DNA of 64,000 nucleotides from Xestospongia bergquistia (lineage: Eukaryota > Porifera > Demospongiae > Haplosclerida > Petrosiidae), in assembly GCA_963965975.1 (NCBI GenBank), contig OZ014418.1:7171275-7235274 (forward strand). The letters are read 5' to 3'. Below the pieces are notes generated by a model that was not told where the DNA came from, searched no databases, and was given only the letters and a program-made list of their open reading frames with translations. The translations under genes and the position numbers were made by a program. Below, piece by piece: positions 43,223-54,403 of this stretch (position 1 is the first letter of the stretch; each line of letters starts with the position of its first letter).

Positions 43223-46200
43223 ATGCTATTTCTTTTATTGCATTGGATCTTTTATAAGAGAGTGAAAAGACAGCAATTCCATTATTTTTTACTACATTGG
43301 GTTTCTTTAATGTCTATAAAGTTTACCTCTGGCATGTTTGATAGATGTCAATTTAATGGAGAATTCAATGCAATAACACTCTACATCAACGTTGGACTTC
43401 AGTGTTGGAATATAAATGGTAATAATACCACATTGTGGAGACAACAGGTACTAATATTAAATATACTTATTATTACATGCTAGTTCATTGTAGGTCAGTA
43501 ACTTGGACTTGGTACCAGAGGTAAAACCACTTCTTCATATTCATCTTCATCCCATTTGGCATATTACATCAACACACATCAACTACCACATTATTATCAG
43601 TGGGAATGTAACCTCTGAAGGAACATGGGTTGTCCCCCTTGAAAATAGTTTGCTATTACGTAATGATACATGCATTTATATAAGAATGGAAAACTGGAGA
43701 TTGGACCCGCTAATTGAGAATTTTAGGTAAAATAAACAATGTTTTATTTAATGTAATTGTACTTTGTCTCTTTCTTTAATAGTTTAACTAATTGTTTCCA
43801 TAGTAACAGACTACCAGTTAATACTTCATGTTCAGGTACATAATAATTATATTAATAATTTGGTGTGTTATTATTTTATTGTTTATCAGATCTATCAGAT
43901 TCGTGTAGAGAGATAAACAAAGATATGTCATTAAACTTAGGAGTAGCAGTAATTATTATTAATTCACTATATTTTATGAGGTGGTATGATCTAGGTAAGG
44001 TACTTGCCGCTATCTCTGATGAAGAAAATATCACTTTTGAACAGGAAACTTTCAATGGAGTACACCTATTTCTCTATCATTTTGTCTGTCATTGAATGAA
44101 GCACCAATTTCAGAGCCTATTAAACTATATTGGAATCCTATACTAAGAAATAGTTCATGTTCTGGGTCCAGTAATATTCAGTTTATACCCTCTGGTATAT
44201 TCATGGGGTCCATTAATGGTGTGTTTTTAATTGGCAATGGCATATTGTACAGGTACATATAACATTATATATAGTAATTGATGTTCTTGTAGTCCTAATT
44301 TAGGAGAAGTATTTTATTTCCTTGATTTATCTTATTATAATGGAAACATTACAAGTTTTGATCTTCACAAACAAGGAGAATTTGTGTTCACTATCAAATC
44401 TAATGAGGTAATAATATATACACAAATATTATTTTATATCCTTGATTATAAACAATTAATAAAGTGCATAGGTTTTATACTATTATACTATTAATTTGTA
44501 ACCATTTCTATAGAATACTAGCGTGTGGTATGGACTCAAAGATAGAGAAGAAGTGATACGACTTTATCCATCTCTTCTAATGGACTCAATACTCAATACA
44601 AATGCTGTATCTCCTCAAAACATAATCTCTTTACAATGGAATGAGACTGGTGACATACTAATGGTACATATATTGTTGTGTAAGCATGTAAACACATTTG
44701 TTCTTTAATTTTAGAACACAAATATTAATGAATCTTTTATTGTTCCTCTCTATTCAATTATTCAAGAAGCACTAGAGTTGTATTCTTTAACGTTGAACTC
44801 AACTCTTCCGCTCTTTCCTCTTTCAAATCCATCAGTCAATTCCCCTTATCACAAACTAATTCAACCTGCTAATCAATCAATGATGGAATATGTCACTCAA
44901 TGTCCTTTTACATCAGTAGCAATACAATCACCATTATGTTCACAATACACACGGACTCAATTCCTTATTGATGAGAGTGCTCAAAACCTCACTAATTTCT
45001 CAGATTATTTGCGATCTTATACTAATTGTTCAAGCCAAATGTCTCTGTTACCAATGATCCTATATTTACCACTTGGAGGAAGATTTATGTTTACATTGCA
45101 ATTCACATTGCGTTGGTTAGGTAATATCAGTCTAAATTTAGATATTGCATTATTAAATATATTTATTATTGTTAGATGAAAGATCACTATTTTTATCAGT
45201 TCAAACTACATCTCCTAATATTCTAAATATAACATTAAATAACTTGTGGGATCCTGAAGACAATAAGAAAATAACAAAGGTATATGATCATTACTATAAC
45301 ACCTGATTTTATTAAGGTAGATTGAGTTAGAAGAGGCTGTTACTGGATCTGTTGATCAGGTTCTTTCAGGAGAAGAAGTAGCTAAAACAGTAGTCAGGAT
45401 ACAGGTTTGTGGACTTTATTATTATCAGATAAAATAATATATAATTCAAGGTCTGGAATGCTGGACTAGTGTGTGCTATAGAAACAGGACAAGAGCATGT
45501 CTTCTTTCCAGTTAGCCTCATTCCCAGACCTGATGTATGAGAATGAGTATATATATACTTTGTATAGGATGTTTATCACCTACCTGTACGAGTGGGTTGT
45601 CCTCCTGCTCTAAGCTTTATCTTTGATTCTCATGAGTCACTTCATAATGAAAATCACTTCTGTCAACCAGAGAACAATATTAGTTGTTTTTATTTTGAAC
45701 ATGGTAAGTACTTATGCCATTAATAGAAGAACTAATATCTCTGTGCGTTCAGATTTTCATCCAGTCTTCAAAATCAAAGATGAAGTTACTGGTATCCAAG
45801 AAAGATTTCTTGGAAATTATACGCTTCGCGTTATAGCAGGAGGGACAAGTGTACAAGATTTGACTGTGTTTAATAGCAACAGTAACATGTAAGTTATTCT
45901 TCCATAGTGGTAATGGGTTTATACATTAATGTTACTATTGTATTGGTTGCTTTAACATATGGAATACAGCAAAGTTTAGATTATAACTGTTATTTTGTTT
46001 AGTGAGAGTACTATATGGACGCCATTAGATGATAGTAGTAATGCAACATTGTTTGGATATTCTCACAGTGGTCTGAGGTAAGTAACAAGTATTCCTTTGA
46101 CTATTTCCTTATTTTCTATGAAAAGATGGCTCTGCAGTCCTAAAAGTCCATGTAGTGATATCTTGCCTAAAACTGGTCGTAGTCCAGAGTATTATTTATT

Positions 46201-46645
46201 ACTAGAAGCATCTAACATGTACATCATAAAGATAAAATTAAATTATTGTGATGTCTCCACACTTATTCTAGGGGTGTTGGATTAAAAGAGTCTTATTGTA
46301 ATTTCACTGTACGGTTCATCATCCGTATCCATGGTATTGGAATGGGTTTAATAACTAATATCCTTGTTTTTGTGGTAAGAAGCTTGTCCTTTTCTTCAGT
46401 TCTCACTACAAATTTTATAGTTTTCAATTCTTTTAATGACTGTTCTATTATTGGGTGGTTTTGTCGCTTGGTATTGGCAAGTCAAGATACTTTATTGTCG
46501 TGATCTAGCTAAAGAGAAGGCACAAATTAAAACTTACCTGATTACAAAACGACTTAGAGAAATACTTCAACAACACAGAGAATCTGTTGCAAAGAGAAAA
46601 GGTCAAAATGAAGACATTGATATTAATGCACAAAATGAAGATTAA
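43223..46645 (+). CDS. CATSPERB: CatSper auxiliary subunit beta-like protein
   Basis: A large single-pass protein in about 17 exons (first: 43223-43447, 43494-43726, 43783-43835). The long ectodomain has many N-glycosylation sites and conserved Cys. The C-terminal third matches the CatSper beta/epsilon extracellular domain: VYHLPVRVGCPPALSFIFDS, FCQPENNISCFYF, DFHPVFKIKDEVTG, NYTLRVIAGGTS, a WLCSPKSPCSDI motif, PEYYLLLEASNRGVGLKESYC, FTVRFIIRIHGI. Then comes one transmembrane segment (TVLLLGGFVAWYW) and a short charged tail ending INAQNED. CatSper is the sperm-flagellum calcium channel; beta forms part of its canopy. The start is uncertain: MLFLLLHWIF at 43223 could be a signal anchor. Assignment to beta rather than a sister subunit rests on my memory of the family. 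Confidence 0.68.
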
Positions 46646-46839
46646 TGATTATAATGAATTATTTTAAACATTTTTTCTTTTAAAATAGATTTTCATTAGA
46701 AATAAAACTATAACTTATTGAACAACTAGTCTCTCTAATTTATATTTGAACTTTTATGTGCTGTTTTATACTTTAATTATTAATGTAACAAATTCATTGA
46801 CTTAGTAGGCAGGTCATTGTCCTATCTCTCGTTGTAAAG

Positions 46840-47727
46840 ATGAAGCATATTGTGGTTGTGTTAGCTTTTGTAGTTGCGGTCTGTGCCCAAAGACGGTGCA
46901 GTAGTAAGTTACGTACCAGTTATAATTACGATATAAACGGTCATTGTTTCATGTTCTATAGCGATATCTATAACCGCTTGGAATGGATTTTACCGTGAGG
47001 TAAGTTACTGGACTATTTTTCTTTTTTATTATTTCTGTTTTATGCTTTCAGGTCAACTATGATGCTAGTCCTGGTGAGATAGCGTATAGATTTGCTAATA
47101 TCAGTTATGATTATTATAAAAAACGAATACGTGTTCGTGAATTTGAAGATCGTAATGGTGAACGTCCAGAAAGGATAGATAAATTGTATTTGTACAATGA
47201 ACAGGTTGGTTGTCTGCGTATAGAACTATAAGCTAGTATATTTGTACTAGCCTCCAATAGAGTACAGGGTAGAGAGAGGTCAATGTGAAAAAAGAGATGT
47301 TTCTGATCGTCCTTTTGATCACTTTGGAGTCTTAGATGGAGCAACATTTTATGGTGTTGACTATCTTGGTGCTGAGTATTCAAGTATTGGTATTAAAGTG
47401 GACCAATTTGGAATGGATTTGAGTAAATGATAAGATCATATATGGATAATGCCATACAATCTATCTCTAATATAATTATAGGTGATGGTGGGAGATATTT
47501 TGCCAGTTATGCTCCCCTTGGTAGTTCTGAATGTATTCCTGTTCTTGAAGCCTATATGAACTTGAGAAGTCCATATCAAGATGAGCGTTATAATGTCCAC
47601 TATGAGTAAGTTCTTCCATACTAGTACAGCTGTCACAGTCCTCTCTTATATTCACCATAGATTCATGAACATCTCTTTGTTTGTTCCCCATGATGCTTTT
47701 GACATCCCTAGTGCATGTCTTGTGTAG
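46840..47727 (+). CDS. Ependymin-related protein 1
   Basis: Secreted glycoprotein of the ependymin-related family; roles in adhesion or calcium-dependent matrix binding are suggested for the family. Six short exons starting at 46840. Signal peptide MKHIVVVLAFVVAVCAQ, then RRC. Core: REVNYDASPGEIAYRFANIS, FEDRNGERPERIDKLYLYNE, YRVERGQCEKRDVSD, FGVLDGATFYGVDYLGAE, KVDQFGMD, ASYAPLGSSECIPVLEAY, NVHYEFMNISLFVP, and the C-terminal PSACLV. The four Cys expected for the family are present. Exons 3-5 are nearly identical at DNA level to gene 3. Confidence 0.88.
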
Positions 47728-48092
47728 ACAACTTCAACTTTAAAACTACTATTTAGTTACTTATGTTAGAATTGCAGTATAATTACTGTAGTTAATTATG
47801 TCACTAATTTGTTTGCTACCTGCTATTTTCATACAACTGAGAAAAAAGAATGGTATTTATCTCAACCAATAATTGTACATTAATAAAAATTCATGGATTT
47901 TTCACCTATAGTGCAGCTCATGTTAATGACATGTAATTTGTCCATAAAAGGTATAATAATAGCATTCATAAAACTAAGTTAAATGTAACAGGTCGCAAGT
48001 AAAATACCTAAGACACACAATTTCTAAAACAGCAAATAGAGAGCATTATAAAGAAATCAGATATTAAACAATGCATAAATTAAGCTTATTGT
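47728..48092. other. Convergent gap between ependymin-related genes 1 and 2
   Basis: AT-rich, no gene seen; presumably both 3' untranslated regions. Confidence 0.6.
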
Positions 48093-48948
48093 TTAGGGAC
48101 ACTGGTGTGGTTTCATAAAAGTTTCAGGAGGGAAAATTGTTATTTCCCGGATGTTTAGAAACCTACAAAAAAATAAAATGCATTATTATAGAGGAAAATG
48201 GCTGACTGGATATGAGTGTTCGTTGGTTGTCGTGCAGGTGGGCGTCCTGCAGAACCACTAATAAAGGACTCCAGTATAGGAATACATTCAGTAAATCCAA
48301 GTGGTGACCAAGATCCAGAATAATCACCCTCTATATTGATTTAATTATGCAACCATATTGTTTTATTATCTACATACCATCACGTCGAATGTACTCATTC
48401 ACTTTAACTCCCGCCAAACCAAGTTCTTCTGATCCAATAAAATCAGTACCAACATATGTGTCATCTTCACGAACACCAAATCTCTGAAAATATTCAAGGT
48501 CACTAGTTGAACAACTTCCCGTGGTTAAGTCCACTCGATATGATATTTTCTATAATAATAATGTACATCTACCATCATAATACACTCAACCAACTTCTCT
48601 GTACAGAAAGACCTCAAGAACTCTTTCATAACGTCTTGTATCACCTGGCTCTCGTTCTATTTCTGTAATAGCAATAGCTTCTTGTGTAGCGTCGTAACTT
48701 ATGTTAGCGAAACGCATTGATCTATCGTCATAGTTTATCTTATTTTAATAAGGTTAAAAAAGAATCATGTTTTATTTTGTTATTACCTCGCGAAAACTAC
48801 CTGTCCATCTGCTAGGAGTGTCTGAAATATACAAATATACCGCAACAATTATTAATACTAATTGGTAAGTTAGTGGCTTACAGCATCGTAGTGACTGCTG
48901 GGCTGAAGTAAGAACAACTAAAGTAAGGAGTACAACGATAGACTTCAT
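48093..48948 (-). CDS. Ependymin-related protein 2
   Basis: Start at 48948 gives signal peptide MKSIVVLLTLVVLTSAQQ, then RC. Core: WTGSFREINYDDRSMRFANI, IAITEIEREPGDTRRYERV, YRVDLTTGSCSTSDL, FGVREDDTYVGTDFIGSE, GVKVNEY, SWSPLGFTECIPVLESF, ending FLNIREITIFPPETFMKPHQ-CP. The last intron uses a GTCAGC donor. Of subgroup 2 with genes 4 and 5 (TEIEREPGD and PPETF features). It is inverted between genes 1 and 3 and head to head with gene 3 (116 bp between starts). Confidence 0.86.
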
Positions 48949-49063
48949 CTTTCCGTTATCATAAAAAGCGCTAATAAAAGTCCTTTTAGCGTATATCGAT
49001 CACGTGCGCAAATAAATTAATTCATCGACTTTGTAGATAGGTTTTTATCATTTTGTTGAAAAG

Positions 49064-49986
49064 ATGAAGTATATTGTAGTTGCTTTTATTCTTGTAGTCG
49101 TGGCCTGTGCCCAACCCATTCAAAGACGGTGCAGTAAGTTACAAATAAGTTATAATCATGACATAACCGGTCATTATATATAACCTACAGCGCGATCACT
49201 AAGTCGATGGAACGGGGCATATCGCGAAGTACGTTTATAAATATAGTGTCAATTTTATTATGTACAATATTACATTATGATTTGCATTGCTATAATTGTA
49301 CGTTATTACAGGTCAACTATGATGCTAGTCCTGGTGAGATAGTATATAGATTTGCTAATATCAGTTATGATTATAATGGAAAGCGAATACGTGTTCGTGA
49401 ATTTGAAGATCGTAATGGTGAACGTCCAGAAAGAATAGATAAATTGTATTTGTATAATGAACAGGTTGGTTGTCTTTGTATAGAACTATAAATTTTTATA
49501 TCATATCCAGACAGAATACAGGGTAGAAAGAGGTCAATGTGAAAAGAGAGACATTTCCGAACGTCCTTTTGATCATTTTGGAGTCTTAGATGGAGCAACA
49601 TTTTTTGGTGTTGACTATCTTGGTGCTGAGCTATCTGGTTTGGGAATGAAAGTGGACCAGTTTGGAATGGAACTAAGTAATATGAGGTGTCACAATATAC
49701 ACATGAATAATTTCTCTAATGTAGATAATAGTGGTCGATATTATGCCAGTTATGCTCCTCTTGGTAGCGTTGACTATGAATGTATTCCTGTTCTTGAAGC
49801 CTATATAAACTTGAGAAGTCCATATCAAGATGAGCGTTATAATGTCCACTATGAGTAAGTTCTTCCATACTAGTACAGCTGTCATAATCTTATACTAACT
49901 GTAGATTCCTGAACGTCACTTCGTTTGTTCCTTCTGATGCTTTTGAAATCCCTTCAGCTTGTCTTACACTTTCAAGACAACTTTAG
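49064..49986 (+). CDS. Ependymin-related protein 3
   Basis: Signal peptide MKYIVVAFILVVVACAQ, then PIQRRC. Core almost the same as protein 1: NYDASPGEIVYRFANISYDY, FEDRNGERPERIDK, TEYRVERGQCEKRDISE, FFGVDYLGAE, YAPLGSVDYECIPVLEAY, YEFLNVTSFVPSDAFEIP, ending CLTLSRQL, slightly longer than protein 1. Intron 1 is also alike in genes 1 and 3, so the duplication covered the whole gene; the differences concentrate in exons 1-2 and the last exon. Confidence 0.88.
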
Positions 49987-50707
49987 CTTTCAAAATTGCT
50001 ATATATATATATAGTTAACTACCCTACACTATGATTGCTGTGCTACATTGCTATCTACCAATTCCTTAGTTTTAAATATTCTAAACAATATACTTCCTTG
50101 TCACTGACCATTATGTTTTCACAATTGAGAGTGAAGAATGATAAAATTCACATAATAATATTATTTATTGCCTTTAGTGTAGCACATGTTGACCTCATAT
50201 AATTAACCATATAAGGGAAGGTATAAAAGCATACATAATTTTTTATTTGCAAGGTTATCTAATGGCTTGCATGCAAGTAGCACTTTAATTATAGCTAGGA
50301 ATAATTATTATAGCAATTATATGCAAGCTTTATAAACAGCAAATAGTTAAACACTACAAAAATCAGATATGAAGTATGTATGTAATGTTGATATAGTGTA
50401 ATTGTCACATTAGGTTATCTAGGGACACTGGAATGGTTTAGTACATTCATAAGTTGTCATAGAATAAGCTATAGCATGTGCACAAACATTGTCTATGCAT
50501 TAACATTTCACGCTGATTTTAAAGGAATTCACAAAGTATTAATTAAGGTTACAAAGTCTCTAAAACAAAAACATTGTTTTAAGTGTTTAAAGATGTAGAA
50601 TAAAATGTATTTTAAAACAGCAAATGCCACATACAGCTGAAATAAAAATATTAATTCCAAATAACATCCTTTTTTTCTTAGCATGCAACATGTATATTAC
50701 ATGCTAT
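49987..50707. other. Convergent gap between ependymin-related genes 3 and 4
   Basis: 720 bp of AT-rich DNA without a gene. GCTTGCATGCAAG near 50267 is a perfect 13-bp odd palindrome; otherwise nothing. Confidence 0.6.
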
Positions 50708-51582
50708 TTATAGACACTGAGGAGGTTTCATAAAAGTTTCGGGAGGAAAAGTTGTTACTGGGATTACATTCAGGAACCTAAAAATCAGAATAGTTAGAAT
50801 TAATGACTTGGTAAAGGGGAACTAACTGAACGTGTAGATTGACTGGCTTTTGTGTAGGTGGATGTCCACCAGAAGAAGCACGAATGAAGGATTCTAAAAC
50901 AGGAATACACTCAGCTGATGTTACAGGAGCAAAAGAAGCTGAATAATCTCCATCTGTTATAAATACAAATTTGTGTCCTGATTTAATGTAGTGTGCATAC
51001 CATTACGTCGAGAGTACTGGTTCACTTTTACACCATAAGTAGGTATTTTTGACCCAATATATTCTGTACCATAAAATGTGTCATCTTCTCTAACTCCAAA
51101 AGGCTGCCATTCACTAAGATCACTGACTGTGCAACTGCCAGTTTGTAAATCTACTCGATAAGACTTTCTCTAAAAACATGAGTATATTATTCATTTAATA
51201 ATCTCTCTTCATATCATGGCAACTAACTTCTCTAAAAAGGAACACTTCATGAACTCTTTCAAAACGTTCTCTATCACCTGGTCCTCTTTCAATGTCAGTA
51301 ATTGCTATAGCTTCAATTGTAGCATCATAACTCTCATTAGCAAACCGCATTGATCCATCAGCAAAGTTAATCTATTAATGATCCAAAGATACTACATCAG
51401 TGAATTTCATTGTATATATAACTTCACCTCACGAAAAGTACCTTTCCATCTAATAGGAGTGGCTAAACTTTACAATAATATATGAGGCATAAGATATTAT
51501 TGTACTTACAGCATTTCAGTGGCTCCTGAGCTAATGATGAGACAATAGTTAGGATAAAAAGTACAGCAACACACTGCTTCAT
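50708..51582 (-). CDS. Ependymin-related protein 4
   Basis: Signal peptide MKQCVAVLFILTIVSSLAQ, then a CC-like pair at the first exon border. Core: FREINFADGSMRFANESYDA, IAITDIERGPGDRERFERV, YRVDLQTGSCTVSDL, FGVREDDTFYGTEYIGS, GVKVNQYSRR, SAECIPVLESFIR, FLNVIPVTTFPPETFMKPPQ-CL. Closest to gene 2 (shared FGVREDDT and PPETFMKP). Confidence 0.87.
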
Positions 51583-51737
51583 CTTGTTTGAAATAATACA
51601 ATATTCATATCTTTTCATAAATTAATCATCATGCCAACAAAAATAATGACTTTTATATTTTACATAGCTGAAATGAACTATACATAATTATGTGTCATAA
51701 TGTTTAATTATTAGCAGCACAGAACACCATTCGTTGA

Positions 51738-52616
51738 TCATTGGCATTGACTGGGTTTTGCAAAAGTAGTGGAAGGAAAGCTAGCAACTGGCACTATATT
51801 TAGAAACCTGAGTGTACAACAATAAAAATAGGTACAAGGATTATTAGATAACTTACTGAACATGGACATTCCTGGATCGTTGCGGTGGACGTGCCCTGTT
51901 TATGAATGACTCCAAAACTGGAATGCATACAGTCTCAGTGGCTGAAGCTGGAGCAAAACTGCCATGATAGTCTCCATCTGCAATGTGCAAAAGCATCAGA
52001 TTTCATTATGACTACATAGCATTTGCCCTTACTTTGCTCATCTCGATGATGAAATTGGTCCACTCTTACACCCAGATTAGGCACTTCAGCACCAAGAAAA
52101 TCGATACCATAAAAAGTAGCATCTTGTGGAACACCAATTGGTCGGAAGGGATCAGTAAGTTTAATAGGTGGTTCACATACATTAGTTTGCAGATCTACTC
52201 GGTACATTATTTGCTAAGAATTACATCTGATAATTATGCTGTGACATCATCTTGACTGACTTCTCTGAAAAGGTAGACTTCAAGGATCCTCTCAAATCGT
52301 TGTCTGTCATCTGGCTCTCGCTCTATTTCTGTAATACGAATAGCTTCAAGCACAGCATCATAACTGATAGTAGCAAAATGGAATGATCCATCCTCATAGT
52401 CAATCTGAACTTTAAAAAATAATTATGTAAAATACAATACGTTTTAAACATTACCTCTCTATAGCTACCCATCCATCTAGAAGGGCTACTCACTACACGG
52501 GGAAATTCAAATAAATTGATAAATTAAACCTTGCACTTACGGCATCGTCGCTGTACAGGCTGTGTATTTGCAAAAGCTATCAGAACAAAAAGAACAGCAA
52601 CATCTAAGTGCTTCAT
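51738..52616 (-). CDS. Ependymin-related protein 5
   Basis: Signal peptide MKHLDVAVLFVLIAFANTQ, then PVQRRC. Core: WMGSYREIDYEDGSFHFATI, IRITEIEREPDDRQRFERI, MYRVDLQTNVCEPP, IGVPQDATFYGIDFLGAEVP, GVRVDQFHHRDE, FAPASATETVCIPVLESF, NVHVQFLNIVPVASFP, ending KPSQCQ. Head to head with CCDC85 (97 bp between starts). Confidence 0.87.
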
Positions 52617-52712
52617 TTCGGTTCCATACGCGACTCGTGATTTGCGCAATGACGTCATAGTTGTTGTTCAGCCACACCCTTAGGTTTAGATTTGGATATA
52701 GCTCTGCAAACA

Positions 52713-54307
52713 ATGGAGGCTGAGAAAGAAGAAGGCTTGATCAGGATCTACAATTTCAGTCCAGAAAAATATCATCGTCCTGCTAGCAGCAACAAAATGG
52801 AAATATCTAAAGATGAGGTATGTAGTTTATTCCATTAGCTAACAACTGTATTGACCCGACATATAATTACTTCTACAGTTAATGAAAGAAAATGAAGAAT
52901 TGAGAGATCTTTGTTGCTTTCTTGATGATGGCAGGCAAAAGAGTCGTAGATTAGCCCATGAATGGCAAAGTTTTGGTCAGTATACAGCTTCTATACTACG
53001 TAATGAAGTGCAAGGATTTGAAACAAAGATTACTATACTGCAAGTAAAGTGGTAGTCTAGTATTTAAGTATGTAATAAACTTGTGTATTCTTCTTAGGAA
53101 AAACTTCAAAAGTTATCACAGGAAAATAAAGAATTGAGAGATCTTTGCCTTTTTCTCAATCAAATGTCCAGCACATCAACAACTAATACTAGCAAAGAAC
53201 ATAGTAAAGTGGAGCCTAGTCAAAATCCCACACTCGATCCTCCACAAGTAGAACATTATGCTGCTCATGCTGCCTGTGTTGTGGACTTAAACACAACTCT
53301 AGGTGATGTACCACGATATACTGGTTTCACAGGAGAAGCTAAACTGGCAGATAATCCACCCCCTCAAAAAATTGAACAGGGAACAGGTGAAACTCAAAAC
53401 AGTCAACTAAAAAGGCTATGTATGTACTGTAGGTAGTTGAATAATAACCTTATGGTCTGTCTTTATTATAGCTGATCCTAATGGTTATGTTAGTCATCTA
53501 GAAAAACGTCTTGAAAGACTAGAAGTTGAGAAACTGGAGCTAGTAAAAGTAAGAGGCATTGATGTCATTTTATACTGCAATCATCTCTTCTAATAATTTA
53601 TAGTCGCTTTCTGCAGCTCATATATTAGCAGCAAATACAGATGAAAATAATGATTTTCCTGTAAGTGTTGAATGTAATGTTACTAACAGTTGACAATGAA
53701 TATACTTTAGAATGCTCTCCCAGAAGAAACAGAAATTAGAGAACCTCCCAATGTTAAAGCATTCTTGGAATACATCAGTGAACAAGGCATGATTCTTTCA
53801 AAATTTGCATAAGTCTTATTGCTTTGTTCCACTTTTAGGTAAAAGTAATAAATCTGAGCAAGAAAAACAAGAGAAACAAAATGATGACAACAAAATGGAA
53901 GCAACTGAAGACACAGTGAACTTGACAACAGAGGATATTATGAGATTGTCTACTGTAAGAAGTGATAGCAATAGTTCATAATAGGACCATCCTTTCTATC
54001 TTATAGCTGGTAGAACTCTCTCGTCAATTAGATGGTATTGAAGCCAATCCTTCACTTAAACCGATTGAAGCAGCAGAAATTGCCACACTCCGTATGCTTA
54101 TCACTGTAAGTTTGGTAATGAAATAATGCATAATTTTTAGGGTTCTACTCCTATCATTCTGGTTTTCTCTAGATTGTTTTCCAACAGTTGAAGTTTAGAG
54201 AAGGTATGGTTGGTTCTGAAACAGAACACAAAAAAACAAAGCAATCTTCTCCTGTGTCGACTTATCATCAGCAACAAGATGGTATAATCATACAAACAGA
54301 ACTCTAA
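52713..54307 (+). CDS. CCDC85: CCDC85-family coiled-coil protein
   Basis: Nine exons: 52713-52817, 52879-53043, 53098-53419, 53472-53548, 53604-53660, 53711-53786, 53839-53954, 54007-54105, 54173-54307; 383 residues. The N-terminal coiled coil carries the family hallmark: ENEELRDLCCFLDDGRQKSR, RRLAHEWQSFGQYTASILR, NEVQGFETKI, then a second ENKELRDLCLFLNQ. CCDC85 proteins (DIPA family) act at adherens junctions with delta-catenin partners and in transcription in vertebrates. The rest is disordered with further short coils (SHLEKRLERLEVEKLELVK). Unlike vertebrate CCDC85A-C it has an added helical C-terminal part. Intron 6 (53787-53838) starts with GC. Confidence 0.9.
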
Positions 54308-54403
54308 TAGCAAAGTATTTATAATCACAAGTAATGAATCTAATATATTAAAATGCATTTGCAGTTAAAATTTTAAAGGTTAAGTCACATGACCATGCAA
54401 TGA

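Noticed and set aside
47114-49885. Minus-strand frames inside ependymin-related genes 1 and 3
   Set aside because: The same antisense frames recur in both copies only because the coding exons are near identical.
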